DNA of 64,000 bases, taken from the NCBI GenBank assembly GCA_947452785.1, contig CANGDZ010000011.1, positions 1-64,000 on the forward strand, written 5' to 3'. A program made the position numbers and the translations under genes. Below are positions 36,447 through 46,877 of the stretch, in pieces. Source of the stretch: Comamonadaceae bacterium (GTDB taxonomy: Bacteria > Pseudomonadota > Gammaproteobacteria > Burkholderiales > Burkholderiaceae_C). The stretch's first letter is position 1; every line of letters starts with the position of its first letter. The notes under the pieces are model-generated. The model saw only the letters and a program-made list of their open reading frames with translations. It had not been told where the DNA came from and did not search any database.

Positions 36447-37793
36447 TCAGCGCACATCACGTTCACGCGAGCGTGAACTGTCCCGGGCGCGCGCATCGGC
36501 GGGCACGGACGGCAAAATAGTCGGTTGCACTGGCGCTGGCGCACCGGTGGCTGCGGCACTGGCGTCAGCCGCGGAACTGGCCGCACTGGCTGCACTGTTG
36601 GCGCTCAGTTGCATGATTTTGTCCAGCGGCAAATACATCAGATTAGAGCCCTGCTTGCTGTCCACCACCACCTTGGTCACATTGCTGTAGATCTGCTGCA
36701 TGGCATCGGTATACATGCGGTCGCGGGTGACCTGTGGCGCTTTTTGGTACTCGGGCAAGATCGATTTGAAGCGTTGGGCATCACCCTCGGCTTGCGCCAC
36801 GATGCGCTCGCGGTAGGCGGAAGATTCTTCCTTCAAGCGCGAGGCCGCGCCCACCGCACGTGGCACCACGTCGTTGGCATAGGCCTGGGCCTCGTTTTTA
36901 CTGCGTTCACGTTCTTGGCCGGCTTTGAGCACATCGTCAAACGCGGCTTGCACTTGCTCGGGGGGGCGCACGCCGCCTTGTTGCAAGTTGATGCCGACCA
37001 CCTCGATGCCAACCTTGTAACGGTCCAAAATCACTTGCATCAAAGCCCGCACGCGCGGTGCAATTTGGTCACGCTCGTCCGACAGAGCCGAGTCCATTTT
37101 CATTTTACCCACCACTTCGCGCACCGCAGTTTCGGCCGCTTGCACCACCGCCTCAGTGGGGTTTTTGCTTTCAAACAAATAGGCACGCGCATCGTTCAAT
37201 CGATATTGCACGGCAAATTTAATTTCAACGATGTTCTCGTCTTCGGTCAGCATCGCCGATTCACGCAGGCCGGTGGCTTTGATCACGTTGTCGCGGCCAA
37301 TGTCCACCGAGCGGATTTGGGTCACAAACACCAACTCATGTCGCTGCATCGGAAAAGGCAGGCGCCAGTTGAAACCCGCGCCCACTGTGGACTTGTATTT
37401 GCCAAACTGGGTGATCACCGCTTGTTGACCTTCTTGGACGATGAAAAACCCGGTGCCAAACCAAATCAGCAAGGCCACCGCTGCAATCACTCCCAAACCG
37501 ATGCTGTTCATGAAAGGCGGCAGGCCCGAGCCGCCAGGACGGCCTACACCGTTGCCCCCTGAGGGACCACCGCCTTGGCCGCCAAACAAACCGCCCAGCT
37601 TGCGGTTCAAGTCACGCCACAGTTCATCCAAATCCGGAGGCCCCTGTGTGGCGCTCTGTCGTCCCGGACGCTCAGATGGCCGATCAACCGGGGGGGGTGT
37701 CGCCACCGGCGGTTTGTCGCTTTCATGCGGCACAGTTGGCTCGTTCGACTTGTCGTCGCCACGACCCCAACGGGGATCATTCAGATTGAACAT
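36447..37793 (-). CDS. hflK: HflK, regulator of FtsH protease (SPFH family)
   Basis: A 448-residue partner of HflC. The N-terminal cytoplasmic part is rich in Pro and Gly (GRGDDKS, then PPVDRP and LGGLFGGQGGG), followed by the membrane segment GLGVIAAVALLIWFGTGFFIV and an SPFH domain starting EGQQAVITQFGKYKS. The coiled-coil stretch has RSKNEAQAYANDVVPRA and YRERIVAQAEGDAQRF. The ATG at 37793 gives the family start MFNLNDPRWGRGDD, but no clear ribosome site precedes it; an ATG at 37850 in frame is an alternative. A C8 run (37690-37697) lies in the proline codons. The Ala-rich C-terminus (SAASSAADASAAATG) is low complexity. Confidence 0.94.
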   Translation of the reverse strand: MFNLNDPRWGRGDDKSNEPTVPHESDKPPVATPPPVDRPSERPGRQSATQGPPDLDELWRDLNRKLGGLFGGQGGGPSGGNGVGRPGGSGLPPFMNSIGLGVIAAVALLIWFGTGFFIVQEGQQAVITQFGKYKSTVGAGFNWRLPFPMQRHELVFVTQIRSVDIGRDNVIKATGLRESAMLTEDENIVEIKFAVQYRLNDARAYLFESKNPTEAVVQAAETAVREVVGKMKMDSALSDERDQIAPRVRALMQVILDRYKVGIEVVGINLQQGGVRPPEQVQAAFDDVLKAGQERERSKNEAQAYANDVVPRAVGAASRLKEESSAYRERIVAQAEGDAQRFKSILPEYQKAPQVTRDRMYTDAMQQIYSNVTKVVVDSKQGSNLMYLPLDKIMQLSANSAASAASSAADASAAATGAPAPVQPTILPSVPADARARDSSRSRERDVR

Positions 37794-37895
37794 GCCGCGC
37801 ACGCGTGGCAAAAGTTCATTCCATCGAAAGGCGCGGAGATGAAGGGTCATTCGCAAGGGTCTTTTTGAAAAGCAAAGAGGATGAATTGTGACGAA

Positions 37896-39083
37896 TCAGG
37901 ACACGTCATCTGGTAATTGTGCTGGAATTTCCAGGGTCTTGGAGTCGTCCTGATCATCCAAGGGAATTAACTTACCGGCGCGCTGCGACAAAATTTGCCG
38001 CAATAACGCCAGGCCTGCGCCCGAACGCGCACTGACGAACAATCGCTCCATGACAACACCGTCTTGTTCATACTGATCGTGCAGCGTGATGGGTTGTTTT
38101 TCTGCGTGCACGGCATCTAGTTTGTTGAAGATCAACAACTGTGGCACGTCACTGGCCCCAATTTCGACCAGCACGCGCTGGACCTCGGCCATTTGCTCTG
38201 GAAAGTCGGCATTGGAGGCGTCCACCACATGCAGCAATAAATCGGCATCGGCGGCCTCTTGCAGTGTGGCTTCAAAGGCGTCGATCAAGCCGTGCGGCAA
38301 GTCGCGAATAAAACCCACGGTATCTGACAAAGAGACCGAACGACCGGCTTCGCCCAAGTAGAGCTGGCGGGTGGTTGTATCTAAGGTGGCAAACAACTGG
38401 TCGGCGGCATAGGCTCGGGCTTTGACCAAGGCATTGAACAGCGTGGTTTTGCCCGAGTTGGTGTAACCCACCAGGGAGATGGTGAAGGCATTGCGCCGGT
38501 CACGTTGTTTACGCTGTGTTTGGCGTTGTTTTTTGACCTTTTGCAAACGCTCTTTGGTTCGTTTAATCGCGTCGCTGATCATGCGGCGGTCCAGCTCAAT
38601 CTGGGTTTCACCCGGTCCACCTCGCGTGCCAATGCCGCCGCGCTGACGTTCCAAGTGGGACCAGCGCCGCACCAAGCGGGTGCTCAGGTATTGAAGGCGA
38701 GCGAGCTCAACCTGCAATTTGCCTTCATGGCTTCGAGCCCGTTGACCAAATATTTCCAGAATTATCAAGGTCCGGTCGTTGACCGGCAAACCAATGTGAC
38801 GCTCCAAGTTCCGCTGCTGAGCAGGACTGAGCGACTGATCAAACAGAATCTCTTGAGCCCCATACTGCTCGGCCATGAATTTTATTTCATCGGCTTTGCC
38901 GCTGCCAACAAACAAAGCGGCATCGGGTGCGCGGCGTTTACAGGTCATGCGGGCCACGGGCCGCAGACCGGCCGTTTCGGCCAGCAGGCCCAGTTCTTGG
39001 AGTTCGCCATCGAAATGAGACGCACCAAAATCAACGCCGACCAACAAGGCCGGCGCTGTGTCTTTCAACGAGGTATCAGACAA
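37896..39083 (-). CDS. hflX: GTPase HflX
   Basis: A 395-residue ribosome-associated GTPase that splits stalled or stressed 70S ribosomes. The N-terminal HflX domain carries VGVDFGASHFDGELQELG and the linker GGIGTRGGPGETQIELDRR. The G domain shows G1 GYTNSGKTTLFN, G3 DTVGFIRDLPHGLID and G4 NKLDAV. The start is TTG at 39083, placed directly after the Hfq stop (TGA-TTG), so translation depends on re-initiation after hfq. The length is normal. It lies between hfq and hflK, as in E. coli, and hflK follows after 102 bases. Confidence 0.95.
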   Translation of the reverse strand: MSDTSLKDTAPALLVGVDFGASHFDGELQELGLLAETAGLRPVARMTCKRRAPDAALFVGSGKADEIKFMAEQYGAQEILFDQSLSPAQQRNLERHIGLPVNDRTLIILEIFGQRARSHEGKLQVELARLQYLSTRLVRRWSHLERQRGGIGTRGGPGETQIELDRRMISDAIKRTKERLQKVKKQRQTQRKQRDRRNAFTISLVGYTNSGKTTLFNALVKARAYAADQLFATLDTTTRQLYLGEAGRSVSLSDTVGFIRDLPHGLIDAFEATLQEAADADLLLHVVDASNADFPEQMAEVQRVLVEIGASDVPQLLIFNKLDAVHAEKQPITLHDQYEQDGVVMERLFVSARSGAGLALLRQILSQRAGKLIPLDDQDDSKTLEIPAQLPDDVS

Positions 39084-39335
39084 TCAGGTCGCCAGAGCGT
39101 CTTCGGTGGCGTCAGACGGATTCAGGTTCACAGCGCGTCCCGGCACAATGGTCGAGATGGCGTGTTTGTAGACCATTTGGGTGACTGTATTTCGCAAAAG
39201 CACCACATACTGATCAAAAGATTCAATCTGGCCTTGCAGCTTGATACCGTTGACCAGATAGATAGAGACAGGGACATGTTCTCTGCGCAAGGCATTGAGA
39301 AAGGGATCTTGCAAGAGTTGGCCTTTGTTGCTCAC
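39084..39335 (-). CDS. hfq: RNA chaperone Hfq
   Basis: An 83-residue hexameric Sm-like RNA chaperone that pairs small RNAs with mRNAs. The Sm1 motif is [21 protein letters not shown] (split as [12 protein letters not shown] and VPVSIYLVN), followed by [18 protein letters not shown] and the Sm2 motif [12 protein letters not shown]. The start is GTG at 39335, giving the family N-terminus [11 protein letters not shown] with GGAG six bases upstream; an upstream TTG at 39353 has no such support. The acidic C-terminus is short. hflX follows without a gap. Confidence 0.96.
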   Translation of the reverse strand: MSNKGQLLQDPFLNALRREHVPVSIYLVNGIKLQGQIESFDQYVVLLRNTVTQMVYKHAISTIVPGRAVNLNPSDATEDALAT

Positions 39336-39403
39336 GATATGCTCCGTGTTCAAAAGAAGTTGTGAAGAGTTGACCTTACCACAGGGGCAAGCAGGTGGGA
39401 CGC

Positions 39404-39424
39404 TAAAAGGGGGGGAATGCCCCC
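39404..39424 (-). terminator. Probable terminator of der
   Basis: On the minus strand GGGGG-CATT-CCCCC is followed by CCTTTTAG, just after the der stop. The stem is five pairs and the T-run is four, so it is modest in strength. Confidence 0.55.
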
Positions 39425-39429
39425 ACCGA

Positions 39430-40767
39430 TCAAGCGTCTTTGTCGGCGAACGGATTTTGCGAGGTCTTCATTTCAATGCGCAGCGGCGTGCCGGCCAGAT
39501 TGAAGGCCTTGCGGAAACGCCCTTCCAAAAAGCGCTTGTAGGTTTCGGTCACATGCTCCAGCGAGTTGCCGTGGATGATGATCACTGGAGGGTTCATGCC
39601 GCCCTGGTGCGCATAGCGCAATTTCGGCCGGAACATACCACCGCGTTGCGGGGTTTGAAATTGCACCGCTTCGAGCAGCAAGCGGGTCAGCACGGGGGTC
39701 GACATTTTGCACATGGCAGCGCGGTGCGCCTGGGTAATCGACGCCCACACCGGGCCCAAGCCCTGGCGCTTTTTGGCCGAAATCAAGTGCAAATTAGCGA
39801 ACTTCAAAAACGGCAAACGGGTTTCAATCGAGCGGTGCACTAATTGGCGCTGGTATTCATCCACCGCATCCCATTTGTTGATGGCCACCACCACGGCGCG
39901 GCCACTTTCCAGAATAAAGCCGGCAATGTGGGCGTCCTGGTCGGTGACGCCCTGCTCTGCATCCAACAAGAGCAAGACCACATTGGCCGACTCAATGGCC
40001 TGCAAGGTTTTCACGACCGAGAACTTCTCGATCGCCTCAAACACTTTGCCCTTGCGGCGCAAACCTGCGGTGTCAATCAATTCAAATTTTTGCCCATCAC
40101 GTTCAAACGGCACGGTGATCGCGTCGCGGGTGGTGCCTGGCATGTCAAAGGCCACCAAGCGCTCTTCACCCAACCAGGTGTTGATCAGGGTGGATTTGCC
40201 CACGTTGGGGCGCCCTGCCACCGCCAGCTTGATGACACTGGTGTCGACTTCGGTTTCCTCTTCATCCTCGGGCAAATGCAAAGGCTCCAAAGCCAACTCG
40301 ACCAGATCGCGAACGCCTTGGCCATGTGCCGCAGAGATGGACAGTACATCGCCCAAGCCCAGTTCATAGAACTCACCGGACTGAATACCCTCGCGCATGC
40401 CTTCCGATTTATTGGCGACCAACAAACAAGGCTTGCCAATGCGACGCAGGTACTTGGCAATGTCATGGTCTTGCGCCGATAAGCCCGCACGGGCATCGAC
40501 CACAAAAATCACTACATCCGATTCGGCCACCGCTTGCTGCGTCTGTTTGGCCATTTCTTTGTAAATGCCCGCGCTGGCATCGGGCTCAAAACCGCCGGTA
40601 TCAATCACGATGTACTCGTGATGGCCCAATCGGCCTTGACCGTAATGCCGGTCACGTGTCAATCCAGCATAGTCAGCAACGATCGCATCCCGGCTTTTGG
40701 TCATCCGGTTAAAAAGCGTGGATTTGCCCACATTCGGGCGGCCAACAAGGGCCAAAACAGGTATCAC
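39430..40767 (-). CDS. der: GTPase Der (EngA), ribosome assembly
   Basis: A 445-residue tandem-domain GTPase needed for 50S assembly. G1 of the first domain is [15 protein letters not shown] and of the second [15 protein letters not shown], with [10 protein letters not shown] and [11 protein letters not shown] as G3, and NKSEGM and NKWDAV as G4. The KH-like C-terminal domain carries [18 protein letters not shown]. The start codon is GTG at 40767 without a strong ribosome site. It lies 18 bases after bamB, as in many proteobacteria, and ends before a hairpin ahead of hfq. Confidence 0.97.
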   Translation of the reverse strand: MIPVLALVGRPNVGKSTLFNRMTKSRDAIVADYAGLTRDRHYGQGRLGHHEYIVIDTGGFEPDASAGIYKEMAKQTQQAVAESDVVIFVVDARAGLSAQDHDIAKYLRRIGKPCLLVANKSEGMREGIQSGEFYELGLGDVLSISAAHGQGVRDLVELALEPLHLPEDEEETEVDTSVIKLAVAGRPNVGKSTLINTWLGEERLVAFDMPGTTRDAITVPFERDGQKFELIDTAGLRRKGKVFEAIEKFSVVKTLQAIESANVVLLLLDAEQGVTDQDAHIAGFILESGRAVVVAINKWDAVDEYQRQLVHRSIETRLPFLKFANLHLISAKKRQGLGPVWASITQAHRAAMCKMSTPVLTRLLLEAVQFQTPQRGGMFRPKLRYAHQGGMNPPVIIIHGNSLEHVTETYKRFLEGRFRKAFNLAGTPLRIEMKTSQNPFADKDA

Positions 40768-40785
40768 AGGTTAGTATCCGATCGT

Positions 40786-41925
40786 TCAATCAAGGCGGTA
40801 GCCAAAAAGACCACCGTTGCGCGTCGCCACCACCATCACGCCCGCAGCCGCCACAGGTGGTGCTGCGATAGCGGAGCCGTCAGTGGGCGTACGGTTTTGG
40901 GTTTGCGCATCTTTGAGGGACAGACGATGCAACAAGCCGGCTTCATCTCCCACTACAAAGGAGGCACCCCAAACCAAGGGTGCGGTCAAGCCGCGAAAAC
41001 GTAAGGCGTCGCTGGTCCAAGCCGTCTGTCCATTTGCACGGGACCACGCCAGTAATTTACTGTCCGACTCCACGCCAATGACTTTTTCATCATTGCCATC
41101 TACACCTTGGTGTCCCAACGCAGGACGGGTCCACAGCGTCATGCCCTTGGCGGCGTCCACGCAGGAGACCGCGGTTTGGTAAGAACGGGCACAGACTACA
41201 TTGGCTTGGCGGCTGACGCCGGCAACGATGTCGACCAAGCGTTCGACTTCGTTGGTGCCACGCGAAGCGCCCACCACCGACTCAAAGCGGATGCTGCCAT
41301 TATTCGGATTCATACCCACCAAACGGCCCGACATGCCGGCCACCAAGGTGTCGCCAACAGCCATCAACAAGCCGGCTTGGCGCAGCACCAAAGGGTCGCC
41401 CGCACGTTGCTGGGACCACAAGCGCTGACCTGAAGCGCCATCCAAGGCGATCACGGTGCGATCCGCGGTCAGCACAAAAACGCGGCCACCTGCCACCAAA
41501 GGTGCGGTGTAGGTCGATGCGCTCAGGCGGTAACGCCAAATGACTTGGCCCGCCTGCACGGTAATCACTTCATTGCTTTGCGTGACGACAGCGAAACGCG
41601 TGCCATCGCCGCCCACACCGGCCTGGACCGGCGCATTCAACTTCAGTCGCCAGACATCACGGCCCGTTGCGGCATCGATCAAGGCCAAGGTGCCGTCGCT
41701 GGACGCCACCGCCACTTGACCGTCTTTTACAGACAGGCTGAGTGGCGTCGTGATCACACCCACTTGATTCGCCCACACCCGCGTCAAAGGCGCAGTGGAA
41801 GCAGCGGTTAGCACGGGCAATTCGGGTGGTTTGGGTTTGTCCGGGGTACTGGAACAAGCGGCCAACAGTGACAACGAGGCTGCCGTCAGCAGCAGCCGAT
41901 TGAAAGCCTGGTTCAACTGAATCAC
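40786..41925 (-). CDS. bamB: Outer membrane assembly lipoprotein BamB
   Basis: A 379-residue lipoprotein of the BAM complex with a beta-propeller fold made of PQQ-like repeats. The lipoprotein signal runs to LLAAC (the cysteine at about residue 24). Repeats are seen as ALIDAATGRDVWRLKLNAP, the VIALDGASGQRLWSQQ segment and CVDAAKGMTLWTRP. The start is GTG at 41925, overlapping the yfgM stop by four bases (GTGA), which couples translation. It helps insert beta-barrel proteins in the outer membrane. bamD is also present in this window (51750), at a separate locus, as is usual. Confidence 0.95.
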   Translation of the reverse strand: MIQLNQAFNRLLLTAASLSLLAACSSTPDKPKPPELPVLTAASTAPLTRVWANQVGVITTPLSLSVKDGQVAVASSDGTLALIDAATGRDVWRLKLNAPVQAGVGGDGTRFAVVTQSNEVITVQAGQVIWRYRLSASTYTAPLVAGGRVFVLTADRTVIALDGASGQRLWSQQRAGDPLVLRQAGLLMAVGDTLVAGMSGRLVGMNPNNGSIRFESVVGASRGTNEVERLVDIVAGVSRQANVVCARSYQTAVSCVDAAKGMTLWTRPALGHQGVDGNDEKVIGVESDSKLLAWSRANGQTAWTSDALRFRGLTAPLVWGASFVVGDEAGLLHRLSLKDAQTQNRTPTDGSAIAAPPVAAAGVMVVATRNGGLFGYRLD

Positions 41926-42596
41926 TTGCTGGCTCCCGCGATCGCTTCAGTCGCCTTGGGATCTACGCCCAGGGCATTGAGTTTGGCCTCAACCAAACGG
42001 CGGTATTCGTTGCTTTCTTCCATGTGTTGCCAAGCATCGCGGTAGGCTGCAATGGCTTCTTGCGGCTTGCCTTGCGCGTTCAGCACATCACCGCGCAAAT
42101 CGGCGCCCAATGGCACAAAAGCCGCTGCAAACGGTTTGGACAAGCGCAGCAACGCTTCATCGTATGCACGACTTTGCAGCAACACACCGGCTAAACGCAA
42201 GCGCGCAATTTGCACGTAGGACTCATCTGAAGCGTGATCAGCCACCCAGGTCAATGCGGCTTGTGCCTGTTCGGGCTTGTCTTTTTGTTGAAAGGTTTTC
42301 GCTGCCAGCAAAGCGGCTTGCTGGGCATACAAAGTGCCGCCAAATTTGTCTTTCATATCGGCCAACGAGCGTTCCACACGCGTCAAATCACCGACAGCTA
42401 CAGCACGTTCCACTTCGTCGTACAAAGCCGACGCTTTGGCCGACTGAGTACGCTGCCAGTACCCGTAGCCGTTCCAAGCGGCAAAGCCGCCCATCACCAC
42501 AATCAGGGTCCAGGAAATCAAGTTGCCGTAGGTTTTCCAAAAGTGCTTGAGTTCGTCAAGTTGCTCTTGTTCTTCAAGGTCGAGAGGTGTTGCCAT
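41922..42596 (-). CDS. YfgM-like SecYEG ancillary protein (tetratricopeptide)
   Basis: A 224-residue protein with one N-terminal membrane segment (WTLIVVMGGFAAWNGYGYW, about 31-49) after a short acidic cytoplasmic part with LEEQEQLDELKHFWKTYGN, followed by periplasmic TPR-like repeats. It matches the YfgM family, which links the SecYEG translocon to periplasmic chaperones such as PpiD. The hisS-yfgM-bamB-der order is the standard one. The ribosome site is weak. The C-terminus KATEAIAGASK is ordinary. Confidence 0.93.
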   Translation of the reverse strand: MATPLDLEEQEQLDELKHFWKTYGNLISWTLIVVMGGFAAWNGYGYWQRTQSAKASALYDEVERAVAVGDLTRVERSLADMKDKFGGTLYAQQAALLAAKTFQQKDKPEQAQAALTWVADHASDESYVQIARLRLAGVLLQSRAYDEALLRLSKPFAAAFVPLGADLRGDVLNAQGKPQEAIAAYRDAWQHMEESNEYRRLVEAKLNALGVDPKATEAIAGASK

Positions 42597-42611
42597 GTGT
42601 TTTATTCAAAA

Positions 42612-43940
42612 TCAATGGGTCGATTGTAGGGTGTGCGCCCAGTCGGCAACCAAAGCCAGGTCTTGCAGGCGCTGCGCGCCCACGCCGTCGCGCAAGGATT
42701 TGACGGTGACCTGACCGCTGGCCATTTCATCGGCACCGAAGATCAAGCCAAATGTGGCGCCACTGGCATCGGCTTTCTTGAACTGGGACTTCATGCTGCC
42801 CATGCCTTCGCCAGAGCCGGCGTGCATTTGCACCGCCACCCCGACGGCACGCAAAGTCTCAATGACCTGCAGTGCCAAAGGCAAACTGGCCACGTCAGGA
42901 ATGATGGCGTAGACATCGGGCGCAAGTGCAGCCATGGGCTCGCTTTGCTCTTTCACTAATTCCAGCAATCGCTCTATGCCCAAGCCCCAACCCACCGCAG
43001 GGGCTGATTTTCCGCCGACCTGTTCGATCAGGTAGTCATAACGTCCGCCACCACAGACTGTGCCTTGAGAGCCTAGGCTGTCGGTGATGAACTCGAACAC
43101 GGTCAGATTGTAGTAGTCCATACCGCGCACCAACCTCGGGTTGATGGTGTAGGCCAAACCATTGGCGTCCAGCATCGCACGCAAGGCATTGAAATGCGCC
43201 ATCGACGCTTCGCCCAAGAAGTCGAGCAACTGCGGCGCCGACTCAACGACTTCCTTTAAAGCTGGATTTTTGGTGTCCAATATCCGCAGCGGATTTGTGT
43301 GTAGGCGACGTTTGGCCTCTTCGTCCAGCAGGTCGAGATGCTGCTCCAAGTGGGCAATCAAAGCCGCACGGTGCGCTAAGCGCTCGTTCGGCTGGCCCAA
43401 GCTGTTGAGTTCCAAACGGATATCGGTCAAGCCCAGTTCTTTGAACAAGGCCGAGGCCAACAAGATCAGTTCGGCATCGACCTCGGGGCCACCAAAGCCC
43501 AGCACCTCGGCACCCACTTGGTGAAACTGGCGGTAACGACCGCGCTGCGGGCGCTCGTGGCGGAACATAGGGCCCATGTAGTACAAGCGCTTGCCGCCTT
43601 CGTACAAGAGGTTGTGTTCAACCACCGCCCGCACCACCCCGGCGGTGCACTCTGGACGTAAGGTCAGGGCTTCGCCATTGAGCCGATCGTCAAAGGAGTA
43701 CATCTCCTTTTCTACAATGTCTGTCACCTCACCCAAACCACGTACAAACAAGGCTGTGGGTTCCACAATGGGGGTTCGGATATTGCGGTAAGCATAGCGC
43801 GCCATCAACTGGCGCACTTTGTCTTCAAACCACTCCCAACGGGCGGAGTCGGGCGGGAGGATGTCGTTCATCCCTTTGACGCCGACCAGTTTGGTCGGCT
43901 TGGTCAATTGGGATGAGGCAGCGGGTTTGTTCTCGGACAT
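42612..43940 (-). CDS. hisS: Histidyl-tRNA synthetase
   Basis: A 442-residue class II aminoacyl-tRNA synthetase. It charges tRNA-His with histidine. Motif 2 is [18 protein letters not shown], the histidine-A motif is [12 protein letters not shown], and motif 3 includes [10 protein letters not shown]. The [17 protein letters not shown] block is the family N-terminus after an extension of about 25 residues. The start is ATG at 43940; an in-frame TTG at 43946 is less likely. It lies six bases after ispG. The C-terminal anticodon domain carries [20 protein letters not shown]. Confidence 0.97.
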   Translation of the reverse strand: MSENKPAASSQLTKPTKLVGVKGMNDILPPDSARWEWFEDKVRQLMARYAYRNIRTPIVEPTALFVRGLGEVTDIVEKEMYSFDDRLNGEALTLRPECTAGVVRAVVEHNLLYEGGKRLYYMGPMFRHERPQRGRYRQFHQVGAEVLGFGGPEVDAELILLASALFKELGLTDIRLELNSLGQPNERLAHRAALIAHLEQHLDLLDEEAKRRLHTNPLRILDTKNPALKEVVESAPQLLDFLGEASMAHFNALRAMLDANGLAYTINPRLVRGMDYYNLTVFEFITDSLGSQGTVCGGGRYDYLIEQVGGKSAPAVGWGLGIERLLELVKEQSEPMAALAPDVYAIIPDVASLPLALQVIETLRAVGVAVQMHAGSGEGMGSMKSQFKKADASGATFGLIFGADEMASGQVTVKSLRDGVGAQRLQDLALVADWAHTLQSTH

Positions 43941-43946
43941 GTTCAA

Positions 43947-45227
43947 TCAGTCAGCTTCCACGGTGGCCTTGGCTGAGCCAAAGCGGTTTTCAATGTAGTT
44001 TTCAACCAGGGTCTGGAATTCGGTCGCGATCGACTCGCCGCGCAAGGTGAGTTTTTTCTCGCCGTCAATAAACACCGGTGCGGCAGGTGCCTCGCCCGTG
44101 CCGGGCAAACTGATGCCGATGTCGGCATGCTTGCTCTCGCCCGGGCCGTTGACGATGCAACCCATGACGGCGACCTTGAGATGTTCAACACCGGGGTAAC
44201 GGCTGCGCCACACCGGCATTTGCGCACGTAAAAAGTCGTCAATCTGTTTAGCCAATTCTTGGAAGGTGCTGCTGGTGGTGCGGCCACAACCCGGGCAGGC
44301 GGTGACGCTGGGCACAAACACGCGCAAGCCCAGGGCTTGCAATATCTCGTTGGCAATCACCACTTCTTGGGTGCGCAATTCACCGGGTTGTGGTGTCAAG
44401 GACACGCGAATGGTGTCGCCAATCCCCTCTTGCAACAAAATGGACAAAGCCGTGGTCGATGCCACCGTGCCTTTGGTGCCCATGCCGGCTTCGGTCAGGC
44501 CCAGATGCAAGGGGTAGTCGCAACGTCTGGCCAGCTCACGGTAGACCGCAATCAAGTCTTGCACGCCTGAGACTTTGCAAGACAGCAAAATCTGCGAGGC
44601 CTTCATGCCCATCTCTTGCGCCCGCTCGGCCGAGCTGATGGCCGAGGATATCAAAGCCTCGTACATCACCTGGCGAGCCGCCCAAGGCGTGGCGCGGCGA
44701 CTGTTTTCATCCATCAGTTGCACCAGCAGTTCCTGGTCCAGACTGCCCCAGTTCACGCCAATCCGCACCGGTTTGTCCCAACGCAGTGCCGCTTCAATCA
44801 TTTGCCCAAATTGGCGGTCTTTTTTGTCGCCCTTGCCCACATTGCCCGGGTTAATGCGGTATTTCGACAAAGCCTCGGCACAGGCCGGGTGATCGGTCAG
44901 CAAACGGTGACCGTTAAAGTGAAAGTCGCCAATCAACGGTACATGGATGCCCATTAGGTCGAGTTGCTCGCGGATATGCGGTACGGCCGCAGCGGCTTCC
45001 GGGGTGTTGACGGTGATGCGCACCATCTCAGAACCCGCCACAGCCAGTTCCTTGACTTGAATCGCGGTGCCAATCACGTCCACCGTGTCGGTGTTGGTCA
45101 TGGACTGCACGCGCACCGGGGCATCACCGCCCACGGTCAACACATGAGCACCCCATTTCACTTGGGCTTGCAGGCTGCGCCGCGCTTGCGGTTGAGCAGC
45201 AGGGATAGGCGTTTCAATGTTCATCAT
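43947..45227 (-). CDS. ispG: 4-hydroxy-3-methylbut-2-enyl diphosphate synthase IspG
   Basis: A 426-residue iron-sulfur enzyme of the MEP pathway, which reduces MEcPP to HMBPP for isoprenoid synthesis. The 4Fe-4S cysteines are visible in TACPGCGRT and [11 protein letters not shown]. The TIM-barrel part begins [20 protein letters not shown] and contains [12 protein letters not shown]. The chain is the shorter bacterial form without the plant-like insert. The ATG at 45227 overlaps the rodZ stop (ATGA), and a second ATG follows directly. hisS begins six bases after its stop. Confidence 0.97.
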   Translation of the reverse strand: MMNIETPIPAAQPQARRSLQAQVKWGAHVLTVGGDAPVRVQSMTNTDTVDVIGTAIQVKELAVAGSEMVRITVNTPEAAAAVPHIREQLDLMGIHVPLIGDFHFNGHRLLTDHPACAEALSKYRINPGNVGKGDKKDRQFGQMIEAALRWDKPVRIGVNWGSLDQELLVQLMDENSRRATPWAARQVMYEALISSAISSAERAQEMGMKASQILLSCKVSGVQDLIAVYRELARRCDYPLHLGLTEAGMGTKGTVASTTALSILLQEGIGDTIRVSLTPQPGELRTQEVVIANEILQALGLRVFVPSVTACPGCGRTTSSTFQELAKQIDDFLRAQMPVWRSRYPGVEHLKVAVMGCIVNGPGESKHADIGISLPGTGEAPAAPVFIDGEKKLTLRGESIATEFQTLVENYIENRFGSAKATVEAD

Positions 45228-46087
45228 TTCACCTCAAAACGGGCCACGGCTCCGCGGCTGAAAGGGGTTAAATCCAAGGGCTGGCCTCGTACCAGCACCT
45301 CGACCGCATCGGCCAGACCCACCACCACGGTCAAGGCGGGCATGCCCTTGACCGTGTGCGTTTCCCCGGCCTTGACCAATTGGCTAAAGACCAAGGCGCC
45401 GTTGCTGTCCTTGACTTCCACCCAGGCGTCATCCGATTTGCCTTTGAAAACCACTTCCAGCGCCCCGCTGGTCGACACAGAGGTTGAGGCCGCGGGCTTG
45501 AGTGAGGCGACAGCGTTACCGGGCGCCAAATCGGTGGAAGATTCAGAGGGCAGCAAGACCACCATCGGGGTAGAAGGCGCCGCTGCATCTGACACTGCGG
45601 CTTGCGGTATCACGGGATCTGACTGGGGCGCACTAGCTGGCCATTCTGGCAACCAAGCGACCAGCGCAATCAAGACCATCAACAACACCAGCCACAAAAA
45701 TTTACGGCCAAAAACCAAACGAGGGCCGAAGTAACGAAAACCCCAAGCCTCTCGCGTGGACTCCAAGCTGGGCGGCAAGGCATGAAGGCGTTGGCTCGCT
45801 TGCGGCAGCAAAGCCAGGATAGGCGCCGCGTCAATTTTCAGTTGTCGGCAGACACTGTTGGCCAAGGCCCGCACAAAGACGGGGCCCGAAAGTGGGGTGT
45901 GGTCGTCTGCTTCCAAGGCCATCAATTGACGCACCGGGACCTTCAGCGCGACCGACAACATGCCCAGGTGCATACCGGCCCGCTCCCTTGCCTGGCGCAG
46001 CAAAGCACCTGCGCTCATTGCCGCGGTTGTCGTCTGCGGCTCCAGCTCCGACTTTTCGGTCACTGGGATCTCGGTGGATTCAGTCAT
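45224..46087 (-). CDS. rodZ: RodZ-like transmembrane helix-turn-helix protein
   Basis: A 287-residue protein with an N-terminal Xre-like HTH ([18 protein letters not shown] and [12 protein letters not shown], about 30-75), a single membrane segment ([18 protein letters not shown]) and a periplasmic Ala/Ser/Pro-rich linker followed by a DUF4115 domain ([19 protein letters not shown]). RodZ organises MreB and rod shape. The start ATG at 46087 has GAGG six bases upstream and overlaps the pilF stop by eight bases. It overlaps ispG by four bases. The pilF-rodZ-ispG-hisS order is a conserved arrangement. Confidence 0.92.
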   Translation of the reverse strand: MTESTEIPVTEKSELEPQTTTAAMSAGALLRQARERAGMHLGMLSVALKVPVRQLMALEADDHTPLSGPVFVRALANSVCRQLKIDAAPILALLPQASQRLHALPPSLESTREAWGFRYFGPRLVFGRKFLWLVLLMVLIALVAWLPEWPASAPQSDPVIPQAAVSDAAAPSTPMVVLLPSESSTDLAPGNAVASLKPAASTSVSTSGALEVVFKGKSDDAWVEVKDSNGALVFSQLVKAGETHTVKGMPALTVVVGLADAVEVLVRGQPLDLTPFSRGAVARFEVK

Positions 46088-46862
46088 CGTAGGCCTCGCG
46101 CTGGAAAGCATCCCATAGGGACGATGTTGGAAACCGTTTTTGCAGTTGCACAGCATAACGTTTCAAGGACGCTTCATCGGCATTTTTTCGCGCCCACTGG
46201 ATGCCCAACCACAGGGCTTCGGGCGTCGCGGTAAAGGTGCTGTTGATGCTGGCCAAGACTTCGTTGGCACGCACCGTGTGCAATTGCTGCTGGTAACTTT
46301 GCTCCAAAGCCATTGGCGCTTCAGCACTGGGCTTTAGGGCCAAGGACTGCACCCACAAATTTTGCGCAGCATCATCATCGCCTGATTTTTGTGCGCAAAC
46401 ACCCCAAACCCAGAATGTTTTGGATTTGTCTACATACAAAGCCTGTTGTGCCGCACGATCAAAACGCTTAAAAGCTGCTGGAAACTGATTTTGCTCACAC
46501 AGAAATAAGCCGTGGTTATGCGCAAGATCTGCGTGCCGCGAAGCCCCTTGTTCGGCGAGCAAGAAACTGCGTTCGGCCAAAGCAGGCTCATTCAGCCGAG
46601 CATAAATCAACCCCTGCAAACCCAGCGCCTGGGGCTCATCGGGTTGAGTCTCCAACACTTTGCTACTTTCATTAAGGGCGACGCGGTACTGGCCATTTTG
46701 AAAATAAGCAAAAGCCAAGGCCAGCCGCGGCGACAACATGGGGGTGGAATTTGCTGCGGGACTCACCGGTACCGCACAGCCGAACAGGGCCGCGAGCGCC
46801 CAGCACCAGCCCCAAATCCAACATCGGTGCAAAGGTATAAAGGGGGCCCAGAGTGATCGCAT
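46080..46862 (-). CDS. pilF: Type IV pilus biogenesis lipoprotein PilF/PilW (TPR)
   Basis: A 260-residue tetratricopeptide lipoprotein. The signal peptide region contains CWIWGWCWALAALFGC with the lipidated cysteine about residue 28. TPR repeats include LAFAYFQNGQYRVALNE and ALGLQGLIYARLNEPALAERS, then AHNHGLFLCEQNQFPAAFKRF. It helps the PilQ secretin multimerise. The start ATG at 46862 follows AGGG and lies 15 bases after the rlmN stop. No other pilus gene lies in the window. The rlmN-pilF-rodZ order is common. Confidence 0.9.
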   Translation of the reverse strand: MRSLWAPFIPLHRCWIWGWCWALAALFGCAVPVSPAANSTPMLSPRLALAFAYFQNGQYRVALNESSKVLETQPDEPQALGLQGLIYARLNEPALAERSFLLAEQGASRHADLAHNHGLFLCEQNQFPAAFKRFDRAAQQALYVDKSKTFWVWGVCAQKSGDDDAAQNLWVQSLALKPSAEAPMALEQSYQQQLHTVRANEVLASINSTFTATPEALWLGIQWARKNADEASLKRYAVQLQKRFPTSSLWDAFQREAYDD

Positions 46863-46877
46863 CGTCAAGCCCTGCCC

